This document shows positions 48,642 through 58,957 of a stretch of 64,000 bases of DNA, piece by piece. The notes beneath the pieces were generated by a model. The model saw nothing but the letters and a program-made list of their open reading frames with translations, did not search any database and was not told where the DNA came from. The stretch is from Mesorhizobium sp. L-8-3 (lineage in GTDB: Bacteria; Pseudomonadota; Alphaproteobacteria; Rhizobiales; Rhizobiaceae), in the NCBI RefSeq assembly GCF_016756615.1, contig NZ_AP023262.1:1-64000 (forward strand), given 5' to 3'. The position numbers and the translations under genes were made by a program. Positions within the stretch are counted from its first letter, which is position 1, and the number at the start of each line of letters is the position of its first letter.

Positions 48642-49919
48642 TCAGGCTGCCACGGCCTCCCTGGCGATCGCATCCTTGAGCGCCTTCGCCAGGTCCGTCC
48701 GTTCCCACGCGAAGGAACCGTCACGCCCCGGCTTGCGGCCGAAATGGCCATAGGCGGTGGTCTTGGCATAGATCGGCTTGTTGAGATCCAGATGCCGCCG
48801 GATGCCCGACGGCGACAGGTCCATCACTTCGCGCAGCGCCCCTTCGAGCGTCGCCTCGTCGACCTTGCCGGTGCCGTGCAGATCGACATAGATCGACAGC
48901 GGCTGGGCCACGCCGATCGCGTAGGAGAGCTGGATGGTGCAGCGGTCGGCAAGCTTGGCGGCAACGACGTTCTTGGCGAGGTAGCGCGCGGCATAGGCCG
49001 CCGAACGGTCCACCTTGGTGGTGTCCTTGCCGGAGAAGGCGCCGCCGCCATGGGGTGCCGCACCACCATAGGTGTCGACGATGATCTTGCGGCCGGTGAG
49101 GCCGGCGTCGCCGTCGGGGCCGCCGATCACGAACTTGCCGGTCGGATTGATGTACCAGGCGCAGTTCGAAGCGATCTTCAGGTCGCCCAGGGCCTCGCGG
49201 ATATAGGGTTCCACGACGCTGCGGACCTTCTTGGAATCCCAGCCCGCGTCGAGATGCTGGGTCGACAGCACGATCTGGGTGACCTCGGCGGGCTTGCCCC
49301 CGACATAGCGCACCGTGACCTGGCTCTTGGCGTCGGGTCCGAGCTTGCCTGCATCGCCCCTGCCGGCGCGGCGGGCGCCCGAAAGCAGTTCGAGCACCTT
49401 GTGGCTGTAGTAGATCGGAGCCGGCATCAGATCCGGCGTTTCGCGGCAGGCATAGCCGAACATGATGCCCTGGTCGCCGGCGCCCTCGGCATTGGCGTCC
49501 TGGGCCTTGTCGACGCCCTGCGCGATGTCGGCGGACTGGGCATGCAGAAGGACGTCGATCTTGGCGGTCTTCCAGTGGAAGCCGTCCTGTTCGTAACCGA
49601 TGTCGCGGATCGCGCGGCGCGCCACCGAACGGAACTTCGAGGGATTGATGACCGGATGCCCCTTCCCGTCCTGAAGGATCTTGCCGTCCTTGTCCTTCTT
49701 CAGCAGCGTGTGCGGCACACGCACCTCGCCGGCGATGACGACGCGGTTGGTGGTGGCGAGCGTCTCGCAGGCGACGCGCACATCCCACGGGTTCATGCCG
49801 GCCTTTTTGGCCTCTCGATAGACCAGATCGACGATTTCATCGGAAATGCGGTCGCAAACCTTGTCCGGGTGGCCTTCCGAGACGGATTCGCTGGTGAAGA
49901 GATAGTCTTGCCGCGACAC
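48642..49919 (-). CDS. metK: S-adenosylmethionine synthetase
   Basis: Makes SAM from methionine and ATP. The 425-residue protein starts at GTG 49919 ([20 protein letters not shown]) after gagggg. It contains GHPDK, the [13 protein letters not shown] hexapeptide region and the [20 protein letters not shown]-loop-like motif. It is longer than E. coli MetK (384 residues) because of insertions usual in alphaproteobacteria. An XRE regulator gene precedes it by 211 bases. Confidence 0.96.
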   Translation of the reverse strand: MSRQDYLFTSESVSEGHPDKVCDRISDEIVDLVYREAKKAGMNPWDVRVACETLATTNRVVIAGEVRVPHTLLKKDKDGKILQDGKGHPVINPSKFRSVARRAIRDIGYEQDGFHWKTAKIDVLLHAQSADIAQGVDKAQDANAEGAGDQGIMFGYACRETPDLMPAPIYYSHKVLELLSGARRAGRGDAGKLGPDAKSQVTVRYVGGKPAEVTQIVLSTQHLDAGWDSKKVRSVVEPYIREALGDLKIASNCAWYINPTGKFVIGGPDGDAGLTGRKIIVDTYGGAAPHGGGAFSGKDTTKVDRSAAYAARYLAKNVVAAKLADRCTIQLSYAIGVAQPLSIYVDLHGTGKVDEATLEGALREVMDLSPSGIRRHLDLNKPIYAKTTAYGHFGRKPGRDGSFAWERTDLAKALKDAIAREAVAA

Positions 49920-49974
49920 GGGTGTCCCCTCTTGAAAAAGGACCGACAGAAGCGTCGATCCAAGGCGGTGGACG

Positions 49975-50003
49975 GTGTAGCCAATGCCGATCGATCCCGT
50001 CAA
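49975..50003 (-). promoter_or_regulatory. Candidate metK promoter
   Basis: On the minus strand TTGACG (49998-50003) and CTACAC (49975-49980) are spaced by 17 bases, about 55 bases before the metK GTG. The -35 overlaps a short palindrome, tcccgtc/gacggga, which could be an operator. I see no SAM riboswitch in the short leader. Confidence 0.4.
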
Positions 50004-50130
50004 GACGGGACCGTCAAGGGAACCATGACATATCGTCCGGGCGAAGCACAATCCTCGCCCGCGCAAGGCTGCGAGGCCGCATGGTTTCGTGCAGTGATGT
50101 CGCCGCCCCCGGAACCGAACCGGGGTACGG

Positions 50131-50541
50131 CTATTCGACGTCTTCCTCGGCCAACGCCTTGACCAGATCGATGATCTTGCGCCGTACCTTCGGCTGCGAG
50201 ATCCGGGCAAAGGCGCGGTTCAGCTGGATGCCTTCCGTGCTGTTCAGAAAATCGACCACGAAGGTCGTGGCATCCTCCGCGAGTCCCTTCGCTTCGCCAA
50301 TTTGGCCCGGGGCATCCTCGAAGAAGAAGGACACGGGCACGCTCAGTATCGATGCGATGGCCTGCAGCCTGCTCGCGCCGACCCGATTCGTGCCTTTCTC
50401 GTATTTCTGGATCTGCTGGAAGGTAATGCCGAGGTTTTCACCGAGCTTCTCCTGACTCATCCCCAGCATATTGCGGCGGAGCCTGATACGGCTTCCGACG
50501 TGCACGTCGATCGGGTTAGGCTTCTTCTTATTTTCTATCAT
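50131..50541 (-). CDS. XRE-family transcriptional regulator
   Basis: Helix-turn-helix DNA-binding protein of 136 residues. The Cro/CI-type HTH spans about residues 15-70 ([20 protein letters not shown] and [13 protein letters not shown]). The C-terminal part is rich in charged helices. It lies between lnt and metK, a position I know for this gene in Rhizobiales, and may regulate itself or metK. Targets are not deducible from the sequence. Confidence 0.88.
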   Translation of the reverse strand: MIENKKKPNPIDVHVGSRIRLRRNMLGMSQEKLGENLGITFQQIQKYEKGTNRVGASRLQAIASILSVPVSFFFEDAPGQIGEAKGLAEDATTFVVDFLNSTEGIQLNRAFARISQPKVRRKIIDLVKALAEEDVE

Positions 50542-50644
50542 TTTTTCCTCGCCGTTTTCGCGGCTTGTCTATGTTTTGCGCCCCTGTCCATCGGCTCCGA
50601 ATCCATCGCCCAATCTCATCGCGACCGACCGACACGAGGTAAAG

Positions 50645-50672
50645 CCAATATAATATGAATTTCTAATATATG
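50645..50672 (-). promoter_or_regulatory. AT-rich promoter/operator region of the XRE gene
   Basis: Just after the lnt stop lies a strikingly AT-rich 28-base stretch in otherwise GC-rich DNA. On the minus strand it reads as two similar AT blocks (catatatta and catattata) around agaaatt. It is about 100 bases before the XRE start and is the likeliest promoter, perhaps with an autoregulatory site. Confidence 0.4.
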
Positions 50673-50677
50673 CACTG

Positions 50678-52270
50678 TCAATCGACACGTAGCCGTTGTC
50701 TCGCCCACAACCCACAGGCAATCGCAGCAAGCAGGATGACAACTGCGAAGCCGTTGGTCGAAGGCCTCCCCAAGGGCAAACCATAGGGGGCCTCAATTTC
50801 CACCGAAAGGTCCAAAGTTCCGCGAGCGTTAATGGCGAGTGCATCGAGGACGCGACCCTTTGGGTCGACGACGGCGGAGATGCCGCTGTTGGCGGCGCGC
50901 AGCAGCGTCCTGCCGGTCTCGACGGCGCGGATCTGGGCCTGGCGGAAATGCTGATACGGACCCGGCGTGTCGCCGAACCAGGCATCATTGGTGAGATTGA
51001 CGATCAGGCTGGCACCGGTCACGCCGGAGGATACGAGTTCCGGGAAAATGATCTCGTAGCAGATAAAGGGCGCGGCCTTCTGCCCGCCGGGAAGCGCGAT
51101 CGGATGACGCTCGCTTCCGGCCGAGAAGCTCATCGGCATCGGCACGATGCTGTCGATCCCGAGACGCGCGAAGAGATTTTCGAACGGCAGATATTCGCCG
51201 CCCGGCACGAGATGTATCTTGTCGACGGCGTCGACGATCTCGCCGGCCGAGTTGATCGCCACGACGGAGTTGTAATAGCGCGGACCACCCGCCGCGCCGC
51301 GCCCGTCCTCCTCGCGGACGGCACCGGCGATCAGCATCTGGCCGTCGCCGAGAAGCTCGCCCATGGCGACCAGCGCGTCGGGACGCTCCGCGAAGAGGAA
51401 GGGAACCGAGGTCTCGGGCCACAGGATGAGCTGCGGTGCGGGCGCGCCGGCTTCCGGGGGGCGTGCCGAAAGCTGCAGCAAAGCCCTGAAGATGTCGTCC
51501 CGCGCCTTGTCGTCGAGCTTCTGCGCCTGGTCGATGGAGGGCTGCACGATACGGACGGCGAGGGTCTGCCCCGCCCCGGCATCCGCGCTGGCAAGCCGCC
51601 AGTAGCCGAAGCCCGCATGCGCGGCGATCAGGATCGCGGCGAGCGACAAGCCGAACGCCCTGTGCCGTTTGCCCGCAAGCAAGGCAGGCATGGCGAAGAC
51701 GAAGACGGCGAGCGCATTCACACCAGGGGTGCCGATGACCGACACCGACTGCATGAGAAGCGGCACCGGCATCGCCGCATAGCCGACCGGATTCCAGGGA
51801 AAGCCGGTGAAGAGGAACGTGCGCAGCCATTCGATGACGCCGAAGGCTGCGGCGAGCGAGGCGATCCGCCCTATATCGTCGGTCCAGAACAGCCGGGCGA
51901 GCGCCGTCGCGGCGCCATAGAAGACGGCGAGGATCGCAGGCAGCAGGAGGACCGCGATGGGGATCGCCCAAGCGAAGCTGTCCGCCTCGACCAGCATCGC
52001 GGTGCCGACCCACCAGAGCCCGAACACGAAATAGCCAAAGCCGAACCACCAGCCGATCGCGAATGCCGGCTGGAGCCGGCGCAGCAAGGTTGCCGGCGCC
52101 TCGACGGTCGCCCCGTCGAGCAACCAGACCAGCACGGGGAACGAGACGAAGCAGACCGCGAAGAAATCGTAGGGCGCGACGGACAGGACCGCGAAGCCGC
52201 CCGCCAAAAACGCCGCAAGCGTGCGGCGCCACCCCCAAAGCAATATCGTCCTGCCGGCAAGGCTTTCCAT
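50678..52270 (-). CDS. lnt: Apolipoprotein N-acyltransferase
   Basis: Inner-membrane enzyme that adds the third acyl chain to lipoproteins. The 530-residue protein has six to seven N-terminal helices and a periplasmic nitrilase domain with the catalytic triad: Glu in [10 protein letters not shown], Lys in [15 protein letters not shown], and Cys in [12 protein letters not shown] last helix sits near the C-terminus. ATG 52270 is chosen over an upstream extension lacking similarity. Confidence 0.95.
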   Translation of the reverse strand: MESLAGRTILLWGWRRTLAAFLAGGFAVLSVAPYDFFAVCFVSFPVLVWLLDGATVEAPATLLRRLQPAFAIGWWFGFGYFVFGLWWVGTAMLVEADSFAWAIPIAVLLLPAILAVFYGAATALARLFWTDDIGRIASLAAAFGVIEWLRTFLFTGFPWNPVGYAAMPVPLLMQSVSVIGTPGVNALAVFVFAMPALLAGKRHRAFGLSLAAILIAAHAGFGYWRLASADAGAGQTLAVRIVQPSIDQAQKLDDKARDDIFRALLQLSARPPEAGAPAPQLILWPETSVPFLFAERPDALVAMGELLGDGQMLIAGAVREEDGRGAAGGPRYYNSVVAINSAGEIVDAVDKIHLVPGGEYLPFENLFARLGIDSIVPMPMSFSAGSERHPIALPGGQKAAPFICYEIIFPELVSSGVTGASLIVNLTNDAWFGDTPGPYQHFRQAQIRAVETGRTLLRAANSGISAVVDPKGRVLDALAINARGTLDLSVEIEAPYGLPLGRPSTNGFAVVILLAAIACGLWARQRLRVD

Positions 52271-52479
52271 GCGGCTGCCCAAGTAACGAGAATCACCCGG
52301 ATATGGGTGTATCAGGCCGGGGAGCCCGTTCCAACGCGCCAAGCCACTCGGCCGCCGGCACCGAGGAACCCGGCGGCTGCAGCCTATCTCCCTGTATAGC
52401 CTTCGGATTTGGCGCCGGCCTTCGGCCCGGGCCTCAAGAGAGACCGTGCGGCCTTTGGTCTCTGCACGCTACGCGGACG

Positions 52480-53538
52480 TCAGCCCTCGTTGGAGACGGC
52501 CTGGGCGGCGCGCCGGCGCCGTTCGGCCTTCTGGTCGCTGACGATGCGCACCCGCTTCACGCGTCTCGGATCGGCGTCGAGCACATGGAATTCGAAGCCC
52601 GGGATCGGATGCACGACCTCGCCCCGGGCCGGCACGCGACCCAGCGTGTTGAAGATCATACCGCCGATCGTATCGACGGTCTCGCCATGCTCGCCAGGCT
52701 TGAACGCCTCGCCGATCATCTTCTCCACATCCTCGATCTCGGCCTTGCCGTCGACGATGAAGACACCTTCCCCGGCCTGGGTGATCAGCGGCTCGTCGTC
52801 GTCATGCTCGTCCTCGATGTCGCCGACGACCATCTCGACGATGTCTTCGAGCGAGACCAGCCCGTCCGTACCGCCATACTCGTCGATGACCAGCGCCATC
52901 TGTGTGCGCGAGGCCTGCATTCGCGCCATCAGGTCGGACGCAAGCATCGAAGGCGGCACGAAAAGCACGGTGCGCATGAGGTTGAGCTCGCCGATGGTGC
53001 GGCTCAGGTCGACATTGGCCAGGTCGAGCACCTTGGGCGCCGTCTCGGCCTTCTTGGACACGCGGCCCCGCTTGACCCGGGCCTGCTTGGTGATGTGGGC
53101 GACGACGTCGCGGATATGGACCATGCCACGGGGGTCGTCGAGCGTCTCGGCATAGACCGGCATGCGCGAGTGGCCCGATTCCTCGAAGACATTGAGCAGG
53201 TCGCCGAGCGTGATCGAGATCTCCACGGCCTCTACGTCGGCCCGCGGCACCATGACGTCCTCGACCCGGACCTCGCGCAGCCGCAGGATGTTGTTGAGCA
53301 TGGCCCGCTCGCCGGCGGAGAAGTCGGCTTCGTCGGACCCGCTTTCGGCCAGGGCGTCGGCGAGATCCTCGCGCAGGTTGGAGCCGTTCCGTTGACGGAA
53401 GAAGCCCATCATGCGTTCGAGCAGCGTAGGCCGATCGGCCTGCTGCCCGGCGGTACTACTCGGGCCCTCGTCCTTCTGGGCCGACGCCTTGGTCTCACCC
53501 GCTTCGGGGGCCGCGGCAGTCTTGAGATTTTCGTTCAT
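52480..53538 (-). CDS. CorC/YbeX-family CBS-domain protein
   Basis: Cytoplasmic protein of 352 residues with an acidic N-terminal part, two CBS domains (about 95-230, including VMVPRADVEAVEISITLGDL and VIDEYGGTDGLVSLEDIVE) and a C-terminal CorC_HlyC domain (about 265-340). It is conserved next to ybeY and lnt and is linked to magnesium/cobalt efflux and envelope functions. It lacks the membrane DUF21 domain of larger homologues. Confidence 0.9.
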   Translation of the reverse strand: MNENLKTAAAPEAGETKASAQKDEGPSSTAGQQADRPTLLERMMGFFRQRNGSNLREDLADALAESGSDEADFSAGERAMLNNILRLREVRVEDVMVPRADVEAVEISITLGDLLNVFEESGHSRMPVYAETLDDPRGMVHIRDVVAHITKQARVKRGRVSKKAETAPKVLDLANVDLSRTIGELNLMRTVLFVPPSMLASDLMARMQASRTQMALVIDEYGGTDGLVSLEDIVEMVVGDIEDEHDDDEPLITQAGEGVFIVDGKAEIEDVEKMIGEAFKPGEHGETVDTIGGMIFNTLGRVPARGEVVHPIPGFEFHVLDADPRRVKRVRIVSDQKAERRRRAAQAVSNEG

Positions 53539-53567
53539 CGTCGTCCGGCTTGATGCGCCTCTTCCTG

Positions 53568-54074
53568 TTAAGCATAGGGATCGGGAATGGCAAGTCTCGC
53601 CAATGCCCGCCGTTCCATGGCCTCCATCGTCTCGGCCTCGTCCTCGGTCTCGTGATCATAGCCGACGAGATGGAGGAAGCCATGGATGACCAGGTGAATG
53701 AGATGGTGCTCGAACGGCTTCTCTTCGAGGCCGGCCTCGCGGGAAATCGTTTCGGCAGCCAGGACTATGTCGCCGAGCATCGGGGGCAGCGGGTCGCCGG
53801 GCCGCACCGGAAAGGCCGGAAAGGACAGCACGTTGGTCGGCTTGTCCTTGCCGCGCCAGCCAGCATTGAGCTCGCGGATGCCGGCGTCGTCGGAAAACAC
53901 CAGGCTGAGTTCCGAGGGCTGGACGGCAGAGACGCCGGCCTCGGTCAGCACCGCATCGATCGCCCTGCGGGCCAGTCGTTCGAGCTCGCCCTCGGGCGGC
54001 CACACACCCGCCTCGACCAGGAGATCGATGGCGACAAGCGGTACGGCTTTCGCCGCGGCGGTCGTTCCAGTCAT
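53568..54074 (-). CDS. ybeY: Endoribonuclease YbeY
   Basis: Metal-dependent RNase involved in 16S rRNA 3' maturation and ribosome quality control. The 168-residue protein has the zinc-binding H-x3-H-x5-H motif as [15 protein letters not shown] and the preceding NVLSFPAFP. It lies 12 bases after phoH, the conserved miaB-phoH-ybeY-corC-lnt order. Confidence 0.95.
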   Translation of the reverse strand: MTGTTAAAKAVPLVAIDLLVEAGVWPPEGELERLARRAIDAVLTEAGVSAVQPSELSLVFSDDAGIRELNAGWRGKDKPTNVLSFPAFPVRPGDPLPPMLGDIVLAAETISREAGLEEKPFEHHLIHLVIHGFLHLVGYDHETEDEAETMEAMERRALARLAIPDPYA

Positions 54075-54086
54075 GACCGGATCATA

Positions 54087-55127
54087 TCAGTTGTCCGTCG
54101 CTCCGAGCCCGCGGGCCATCTTGGCGTCGCGATCGTAAGCGGACACGATCTCGGCGACGAGCGGATGACGGACGACGTCCTTCTCGTTGAAGCGGACGGT
54201 GACGATCCCCGCGACGCCGTCCAGCACGCGCAGTGCCTCGACCAGGCCGGACTTGGTGTTCACCGGCAGGTCGATCTGCGTGGGATCGCCGGTCACGATC
54301 ATGCGCGAGTTCTCGCCGAGCCGGGTCAGGAACATCTTCATCTGCATCGGCGTGGTGTTCTGCGCCTCATCGAGGATGACGGCGGCGTGCGCCAGCGTGC
54401 GGCCGCGCATGAAGGCGAGCGGCGCGATCTCGATGACGCCGGCGGTGATCGCCCGCTCCACCTTGTCGCCCGGCATCATGTCGTAGAGCGCGTCGTAGAG
54501 CGGCCGCAGGTAAGGGTCGACCTTCTCCTTCATGTCGCCCGGCAGGAAGCCCAGCCGCTCGCCCGCCTCGACCGCGGGACGCGACAGGATGATGCGCTCC
54601 ACCAGGCCGCGCTCGAGCAGCATCGCGGCATGGGCGACGGCCAGATAGGTCTTGCCGGTACCCGCCGGGCCGATGCCGAAGACCAGCTCCGAGCGTTCCA
54701 GCGCCCGCATATAGGCGTCCTGGTTCAGCGAGCGCGCATAGATCGTCTTCTTGCGGGTGGCGATCTGGGCCGCCGCCATCCGGCCCTTGCGCTCCAGCGT
54801 CGGCAGGGTCAGCTGGTCGTCGGCCGCGATCGCCATGCGCACCGCCCCATCGACGTCCGACTGCGCCAGATCCGCCCCCTTCTGCAGGATGGCGTAGAGG
54901 TGATCGAGCGCGCGGCGCGCCTGCTCGGCCGTCGTCGGACTGCCCTTGATGGTGAGCTGGTTGCCGCGCGAGCGGATGTCGACACCGAGCTTCTGCTCCA
55001 GCCGGGCGAGATTCTCGTCGAACTGGCCGTAAAGGGCGCTGGCGAGCTTGTTGTTGTCGAAGGTCAGAACGATATGCGCCATGTCCGATGCCCCGGAGGA
55101 CACGTTCTTCAGTTCGGTAGCGCTCAA
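54087..55127 (-). CDS. PhoH-like ATPase
   Basis: P-loop ATPase of the PhoH/YbeZ family, 346 residues, partner of YbeY in RNA metabolism. An N-terminal KH-like region precedes Walker A ([15 protein letters not shown]) and Walker B ([13 protein letters not shown]). I chose TTG 55127 because ggagagg stands about 6 bases upstream; ATG 55082 (MAHIVLTF) is an alternative without a good SD. miaB precedes by 14 bases. Confidence 0.9.
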   Translation of the reverse strand: MSATELKNVSSGASDMAHIVLTFDNNKLASALYGQFDENLARLEQKLGVDIRSRGNQLTIKGSPTTAEQARRALDHLYAILQKGADLAQSDVDGAVRMAIAADDQLTLPTLERKGRMAAAQIATRKKTIYARSLNQDAYMRALERSELVFGIGPAGTGKTYLAVAHAAMLLERGLVERIILSRPAVEAGERLGFLPGDMKEKVDPYLRPLYDALYDMMPGDKVERAITAGVIEIAPLAFMRGRTLAHAAVILDEAQNTTPMQMKMFLTRLGENSRMIVTGDPTQIDLPVNTKSGLVEALRVLDGVAGIVTVRFNEKDVVRHPLVAEIVSAYDRDAKMARGLGATDN

Positions 55128-55141
55128 CCGCCTCTCCTCAA

Positions 55142-56566
55142 CTACGACCGCGTCGGCGCGGCCTGATCGGCGAACAGGCTGTTGGGGCCCGCCCGCATGA
55201 TTCGCACCGACACAATGTCACCGATTTCACCGGCCTTTTCATCAACAATCACCGGCTGCAGCCAGGGCGAGCGGCCGACCCGCTGGCCGGGCTGGCGGCC
55301 GGGTTTTTCGATCAGGGTCGACATGGTTCTTCCCACCAGGCCGGCCGCGAATTCCTGCTGATGCTCGGCGAGCAGCGCCTGAAGCCGCTGGAGGCGCTCG
55401 TCCTTCACATGCTCCGGGACATGGTCCTTCATCTCGGCGCCGGGCGTGCCCGGACGCGGCGAATATTTGAACGAGAAGGCCTGCGCATAGCGCACCTTTC
55501 GCACCACGGCGAGCGTCTCCTCGAAATCGGCATCGGTCTCGCCGGGAAAACCGACGATGAAGTCGCCCGACATGGCGATGTCGGGGCGCGCGGCGCGAAT
55601 CCGGTCGATGAGCCTGAGATAGTCGGCGGCTGTATGACGGCGGTTCATCGCCTTCAGCACGCGGTCCGAACCGGCCTGCACCGGCAGGTGCAGATAGGGC
55701 ATCAGCGCTTCCAGGTCGCGATGCGCCGCGATGAGCTCGTCATCCATGTCACGCGGATGGCTGGTCGTGTAGCGCAGCCGCGCCAGCCCGGGGATCTCCG
55801 CGAGGCGATGCAGCAGGCGGCCGAGGCCCCATTCCTTGCCGTCCGGCCCCGCGCCGTGCCAGGCGTTGACGTTCTGTCCGAGCAGCGTCACCTCACGCAC
55901 GCCGGCGGCGGCGAGCCGTTCAGCCTCGGCCAGGATCTGCGACACCGGCCGCGAAACTTCGGAGCCCCTCGTATAGGGAACCACGCAGAAAGTGCAGAAC
56001 TTGTCGCAGCCTTCCTGCACGGTGAGGAAGGCGGTCACGCCGCGCCTGGCGACTTCCGAGCGTTTCGGCTGCGGCAGATGCTCGAACTTGTCCTCGATTG
56101 CATAATCGGTCTCGACGACTTTCGCGCCGCCGCGCGCCTTGCGCACCACCTCGGGCAGCCGGTGATATGTCTGGGGACCGACGACAAGGTCGACGACGGG
56201 CGCGCGCCGGATGATCTCCTGGCCTTCGGCCTGCGCCACGCAGCCGGTGACGCCGATCATCATCTCGCGGCCGGCGCGTTCGCGTTCCGTCTTCAGCCGG
56301 CGGATGCGGCCGAGCTCGGAATAGACCTTCTCGGCCGCCTTCTCGCGAATATGGCAGGTGTTGAGAAGGACGAGGTCGGCGTCCTCCATCGCATCGGTCC
56401 GGGAATAGCCGTCGGCGGCCAGCGCGTCGGACATGCGCTGGCTGTCATAGACGTTCATCTGGCAGCCATAGGTCTTGACGAAGACCTTGCGTGTCGCCGC
56501 CGGGCTTGCCTGAGGCAGGTCCACCGCGTCAGCGGCGCCGCGCTCCCCAATCTGGTCGAGTTCCAT
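55142..56566 (-). CDS. miaB: tRNA-2-methylthio-N6-dimethylallyladenosine synthase MiaB
   Basis: Radical-SAM methylthiotransferase that makes ms2i6A37 in tRNAs. The 474-residue protein has the N-terminal auxiliary-cluster cysteines ([24 protein letters not shown]), the radical-SAM motif [15 protein letters not shown] and a C-terminal TRAM domain. I chose ATG 56566 ([10 protein letters not shown]); TTG 56596 is a weaker option. Confidence 0.95.
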   Translation of the reverse strand: MELDQIGERGAADAVDLPQASPAATRKVFVKTYGCQMNVYDSQRMSDALAADGYSRTDAMEDADLVLLNTCHIREKAAEKVYSELGRIRRLKTERERAGREMMIGVTGCVAQAEGQEIIRRAPVVDLVVGPQTYHRLPEVVRKARGGAKVVETDYAIEDKFEHLPQPKRSEVARRGVTAFLTVQEGCDKFCTFCVVPYTRGSEVSRPVSQILAEAERLAAAGVREVTLLGQNVNAWHGAGPDGKEWGLGRLLHRLAEIPGLARLRYTTSHPRDMDDELIAAHRDLEALMPYLHLPVQAGSDRVLKAMNRRHTAADYLRLIDRIRAARPDIAMSGDFIVGFPGETDADFEETLAVVRKVRYAQAFSFKYSPRPGTPGAEMKDHVPEHVKDERLQRLQALLAEHQQEFAAGLVGRTMSTLIEKPGRQPGQRVGRSPWLQPVIVDEKAGEIGDIVSVRIMRAGPNSLFADQAAPTRS

Positions 56567-56697
56567 TCCGCGGCTTTTAGCGCTTCTCGATGACAAAGGA
56601 CAGACGCTTTGTGGCGTCCGATTCAGGCAGCGAAGCCAATGCCGGCAGGGCGTCCTTCACGCCCCGAAGGCGCGCGGCGCTCTGGTCGGCGACGGCC

Positions 56698-57486
56698 TCA
56701 AGGATGGTGCAGCGCCTCGATCATCATGGCGCGGACCGCCTGCTGCGCCTGGCGCGCGGCCTGCTTGCGGTTGCTCTCGGACGTATATTCGACCGCCTCC
56801 CCGAACCGGACATGGACATCGATCGCCCCTTCGCGCAGGAGCCGGCCGACATGGGGCACAAGGTCGGCGTCGCCGATCCACGAGGCGATCACGCGGTGGC
56901 GCCGGCCCATGGGCAGGCCGTGAAGGCGCGTATAGGCGATCGCGACGGGCTGGATATACATCTTCTCGGCACCGCCGTCGGTCAGCGCGATATCGGCGGC
57001 CGCAAAGAGCGTGCTCTTGAACGGCGACAGGAAATTGCCGTCGGAGGTCGTTCCCTCGGCGAAAAGCACGATCGCCTCCTTGCCGGCAAGCCGCTTGCCG
57101 ACTTCAGACACCTGCTCGCCCGATTTGCGCTTGCGGTCCCGCTCCACGAACACCGTGCGCTGCAGTTTCGCCAGCGAGCCGAGCACCGGCCAGCCGTTCA
57201 GCTCCGACTTGGCGATGAACGCCACGCCGCCGAGCGAGCCGAGCGCGATGATGTCGGTCCAGGAAATGTGGTTGGAGGCGATCAGCAGCGGTCTGTTGCG
57301 TGCCATCTCGCCATGCACATGGACCCGCAGACCGAGGATCCTGAGCAGGAACTTGTGCCACAGTTGCGGCATGACATGCTCGTTCATGAATCCGGACTTC
57401 ATGACCACGAGCTGCGTCAGCGCCAGGACCGGCGTGACGATGGCAAGGCAAAGAAGCGCCAACCACGTCCTGATCGTTCCGACCAT
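56698..57486 (-). CDS. 1-acyl-sn-glycerol-3-phosphate acyltransferase (PlsC family)
   Basis: Membrane acyltransferase of phospholipid synthesis, 262 residues. An N-terminal membrane helix (about 6-28) precedes the catalytic H-x4-D motif NHISWTD and the FAEGTTS motif. ATG 57486 follows gggagagg; a longer open frame is not similar. It could also be an OlsA-type ornithine-lipid acyltransferase, since the families are close. Confidence 0.87.
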   Translation of the reverse strand: MVGTIRTWLALLCLAIVTPVLALTQLVVMKSGFMNEHVMPQLWHKFLLRILGLRVHVHGEMARNRPLLIASNHISWTDIIALGSLGGVAFIAKSELNGWPVLGSLAKLQRTVFVERDRKRKSGEQVSEVGKRLAGKEAIVLFAEGTTSDGNFLSPFKSTLFAAADIALTDGGAEKMYIQPVAIAYTRLHGLPMGRRHRVIASWIGDADLVPHVGRLLREGAIDVHVRFGEAVEYTSESNRKQAARQAQQAVRAMMIEALHHP

Positions 57487-57517
57487 CGCCTCTCCCTGCC
57501 TTTTCCGGATGAACTGG

Positions 57518-58018
57518 CTAGCGAAGATCGCGCCGCATGACAAGCGCGCCGGAGCGGCCCTTGTCCGCGGTCTGATAATAAGCTGGGCGCCTGCCCACCT
57601 CCTGGAAGCCGAGCCGCCGATAAAGATGCACTGCCGGCACGTTGCTTTCGTCGACCTCAAGGAAAAGAGCCTCGGCGCGTTCCGAGTGGAGCTCGCGCAG
57701 GACCGCGTCCATCAACTGCCAGCCGAGGCCCTGCCGGCGATGGGCCCGCGCCACGGCGATCGTCAAGATCTCGCCCTCCCCTGCGGCCAGCCGCGCCAGC
57801 ACGAAGCCCGCCGGGCCGGCGCTCGCCCGACCCGTCTCCAGCACGGTGAAGCCGAACACCGTGTCCTGGCTGAGCAGGGCGGTGAATTCGTCGTCGGTCC
57901 ACGGCCGCACGAAGTCTTCCCGGTGCAGCGTCGCAATGGCCGGCGTATCCTTGACGGTCAGGCGAGCGATCGAGAAATCCCGCCGCTTCGGACGCATGAA
58001 TGGAAGGCGCATCATCAT
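57518..58018 (-). CDS. rimI: Ribosomal protein S18-alanine N-acetyltransferase RimI-like
   Basis: GNAT acetyltransferase of 166 residues. The acetyl-CoA motif appears as TIAVARAHRRQGLGWQLMDA, followed by the RimI-typical FLEVDESNVPAVHLYRRLGF. Its start overlaps the tsaB stop by 4 bases, the common tsaB-rimI pairing. Confidence 0.9.
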   Translation of the reverse strand: MMMRLPFMRPKRRDFSIARLTVKDTPAIATLHREDFVRPWTDDEFTALLSQDTVFGFTVLETGRASAGPAGFVLARLAAGEGEILTIAVARAHRRQGLGWQLMDAVLRELHSERAEALFLEVDESNVPAVHLYRRLGFQEVGRRPAYYQTADKGRSGALVMRRDLR

Positions 58019-58695
58019 GACGATCTCGGCAGGATGAAGCCGGCCTGGGGCTTGGCGTCGGGCTCGCGCAGATAGGCGGGCTTCGGCTTTTCGGACGCAG
58101 GCCCGCGCTCAGCGGCGAGGCGCGCATAGGTCGCGATATCTGCCGTGGCAGAACTCGGGCAGGTGGCGAGCGCCAGCGGCAGGGCGGCTTCAGCAAGACT
58201 GGCCGCTGCCGTTCCGGAAATCACCGGAGCCGTGTCCTTTGCGAGAGCGAGTGCGTCTGCGAAACTCAACACGGCCGCATCATAGCGCATTTTGCCTGCT
58301 GCATCGTAGACTGCCACATAGAGGTCGCCGCGCCCGGCGTCGATCGCCACCATGGCCGGCCGGCCGGGGAAGGCGGCGTGCGTTTCGGCCGCAATCGCAT
58401 CGAGCGTCGTGATGCCCCGCGCCGGAAGCTTCAGCGCCAGCGCGAGGCCGCGAATGGTCGAGACACCTACGCGAACGCCGGTGAATGAGCCGGGTCCGGT
58501 CGAGACGGCGAGCGCCCCGAGACCCGCATAGTCCGTTCCGCCGGCGTCGAGCGCCTCGCCGATCGTCGCCATGAGCCGCTCGGCATGACCCTTGCCCAGA
58601 TCCGCGACCGAACGGCCGAGCTCACGGGCAGCGACCGTGTCCCAGACGCAGGCGGCGCAGAGATTGGCCGCGGTATCGACGGCAAGAAGCTTCAT
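58015..58695 (-). CDS. tsaB: tRNA threonylcarbamoyladenosine synthesis protein TsaB
   Basis: Non-catalytic partner of TsaD in making t6A37 of ANN-decoding tRNAs. The 226-residue protein has the ASKHA fold start MKLLAVDTAANLCAACVW, GHAERLM in place of the TsaD metal motif, and STGPGSFTGVRVG. rimI overlaps its end. Confidence 0.93.
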   Translation of the reverse strand: MKLLAVDTAANLCAACVWDTVAARELGRSVADLGKGHAERLMATIGEALDAGGTDYAGLGALAVSTGPGSFTGVRVGVSTIRGLALALKLPARGITTLDAIAAETHAAFPGRPAMVAIDAGRGDLYVAVYDAAGKMRYDAAVLSFADALALAKDTAPVISGTAAASLAEAALPLALATCPSSATADIATYARLAAERGPASEKPKPAYLREPDAKPQAGFILPRSS

Positions 58696-58744
58696 GGGAA
58701 CGCGCGGCCGGAAGGCTGGATGCGGACGGCATTGTTGAAGCGGA

Positions 58745-58925
58745 GCGCTCTACGTTGCCCCCCTCTGTCCTGCCGGACATCTCCCCCACAAGGAGGGAGA
58801 TCGGCCGGCAGCATGGCTTTCGCCAATCGCCAACGTTGCAGGACAAGCGCCGTCGTCGATGACAGCCGATCTCCCCCCTTGTGGGGGAGATGTCCGGCAG
58901 GACAGAGGGGGGCAGCGTAGAGCGC
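58745..58925. repeat. 61-bp inverted repeat pair (MITE-like)
   Basis: Arm 58745-58805 and arm 58865-58925 are inverted complements with two mismatches in 61 bases, separated by 59 bases. Each arm contains the phrase ccctctgtcctgccggacat, a repeat I recognise as frequent in rhizobial genomes. It lies between tsaB and glcB, upstream of tsaB. Whole structure is 181 bases with no coding capacity, like a miniature inverted-repeat element. Confidence 0.85.
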
Positions 58926-58957
58926 CATCATTGCCGAAAGGATATCATGCCTTCCTA

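Noticed and set aside
49920..50040. SAM riboswitch before metK
   Set aside because: The leader is short and shows no SAM-I or SAM-II core; only a small palindrome and a candidate promoter.
50041..50130. tRNA-like stem ccccggaaccgaaccgggg
   Set aside because: No acceptor or anticodon arms can be built around it; it is a simple hairpin after the XRE stop.
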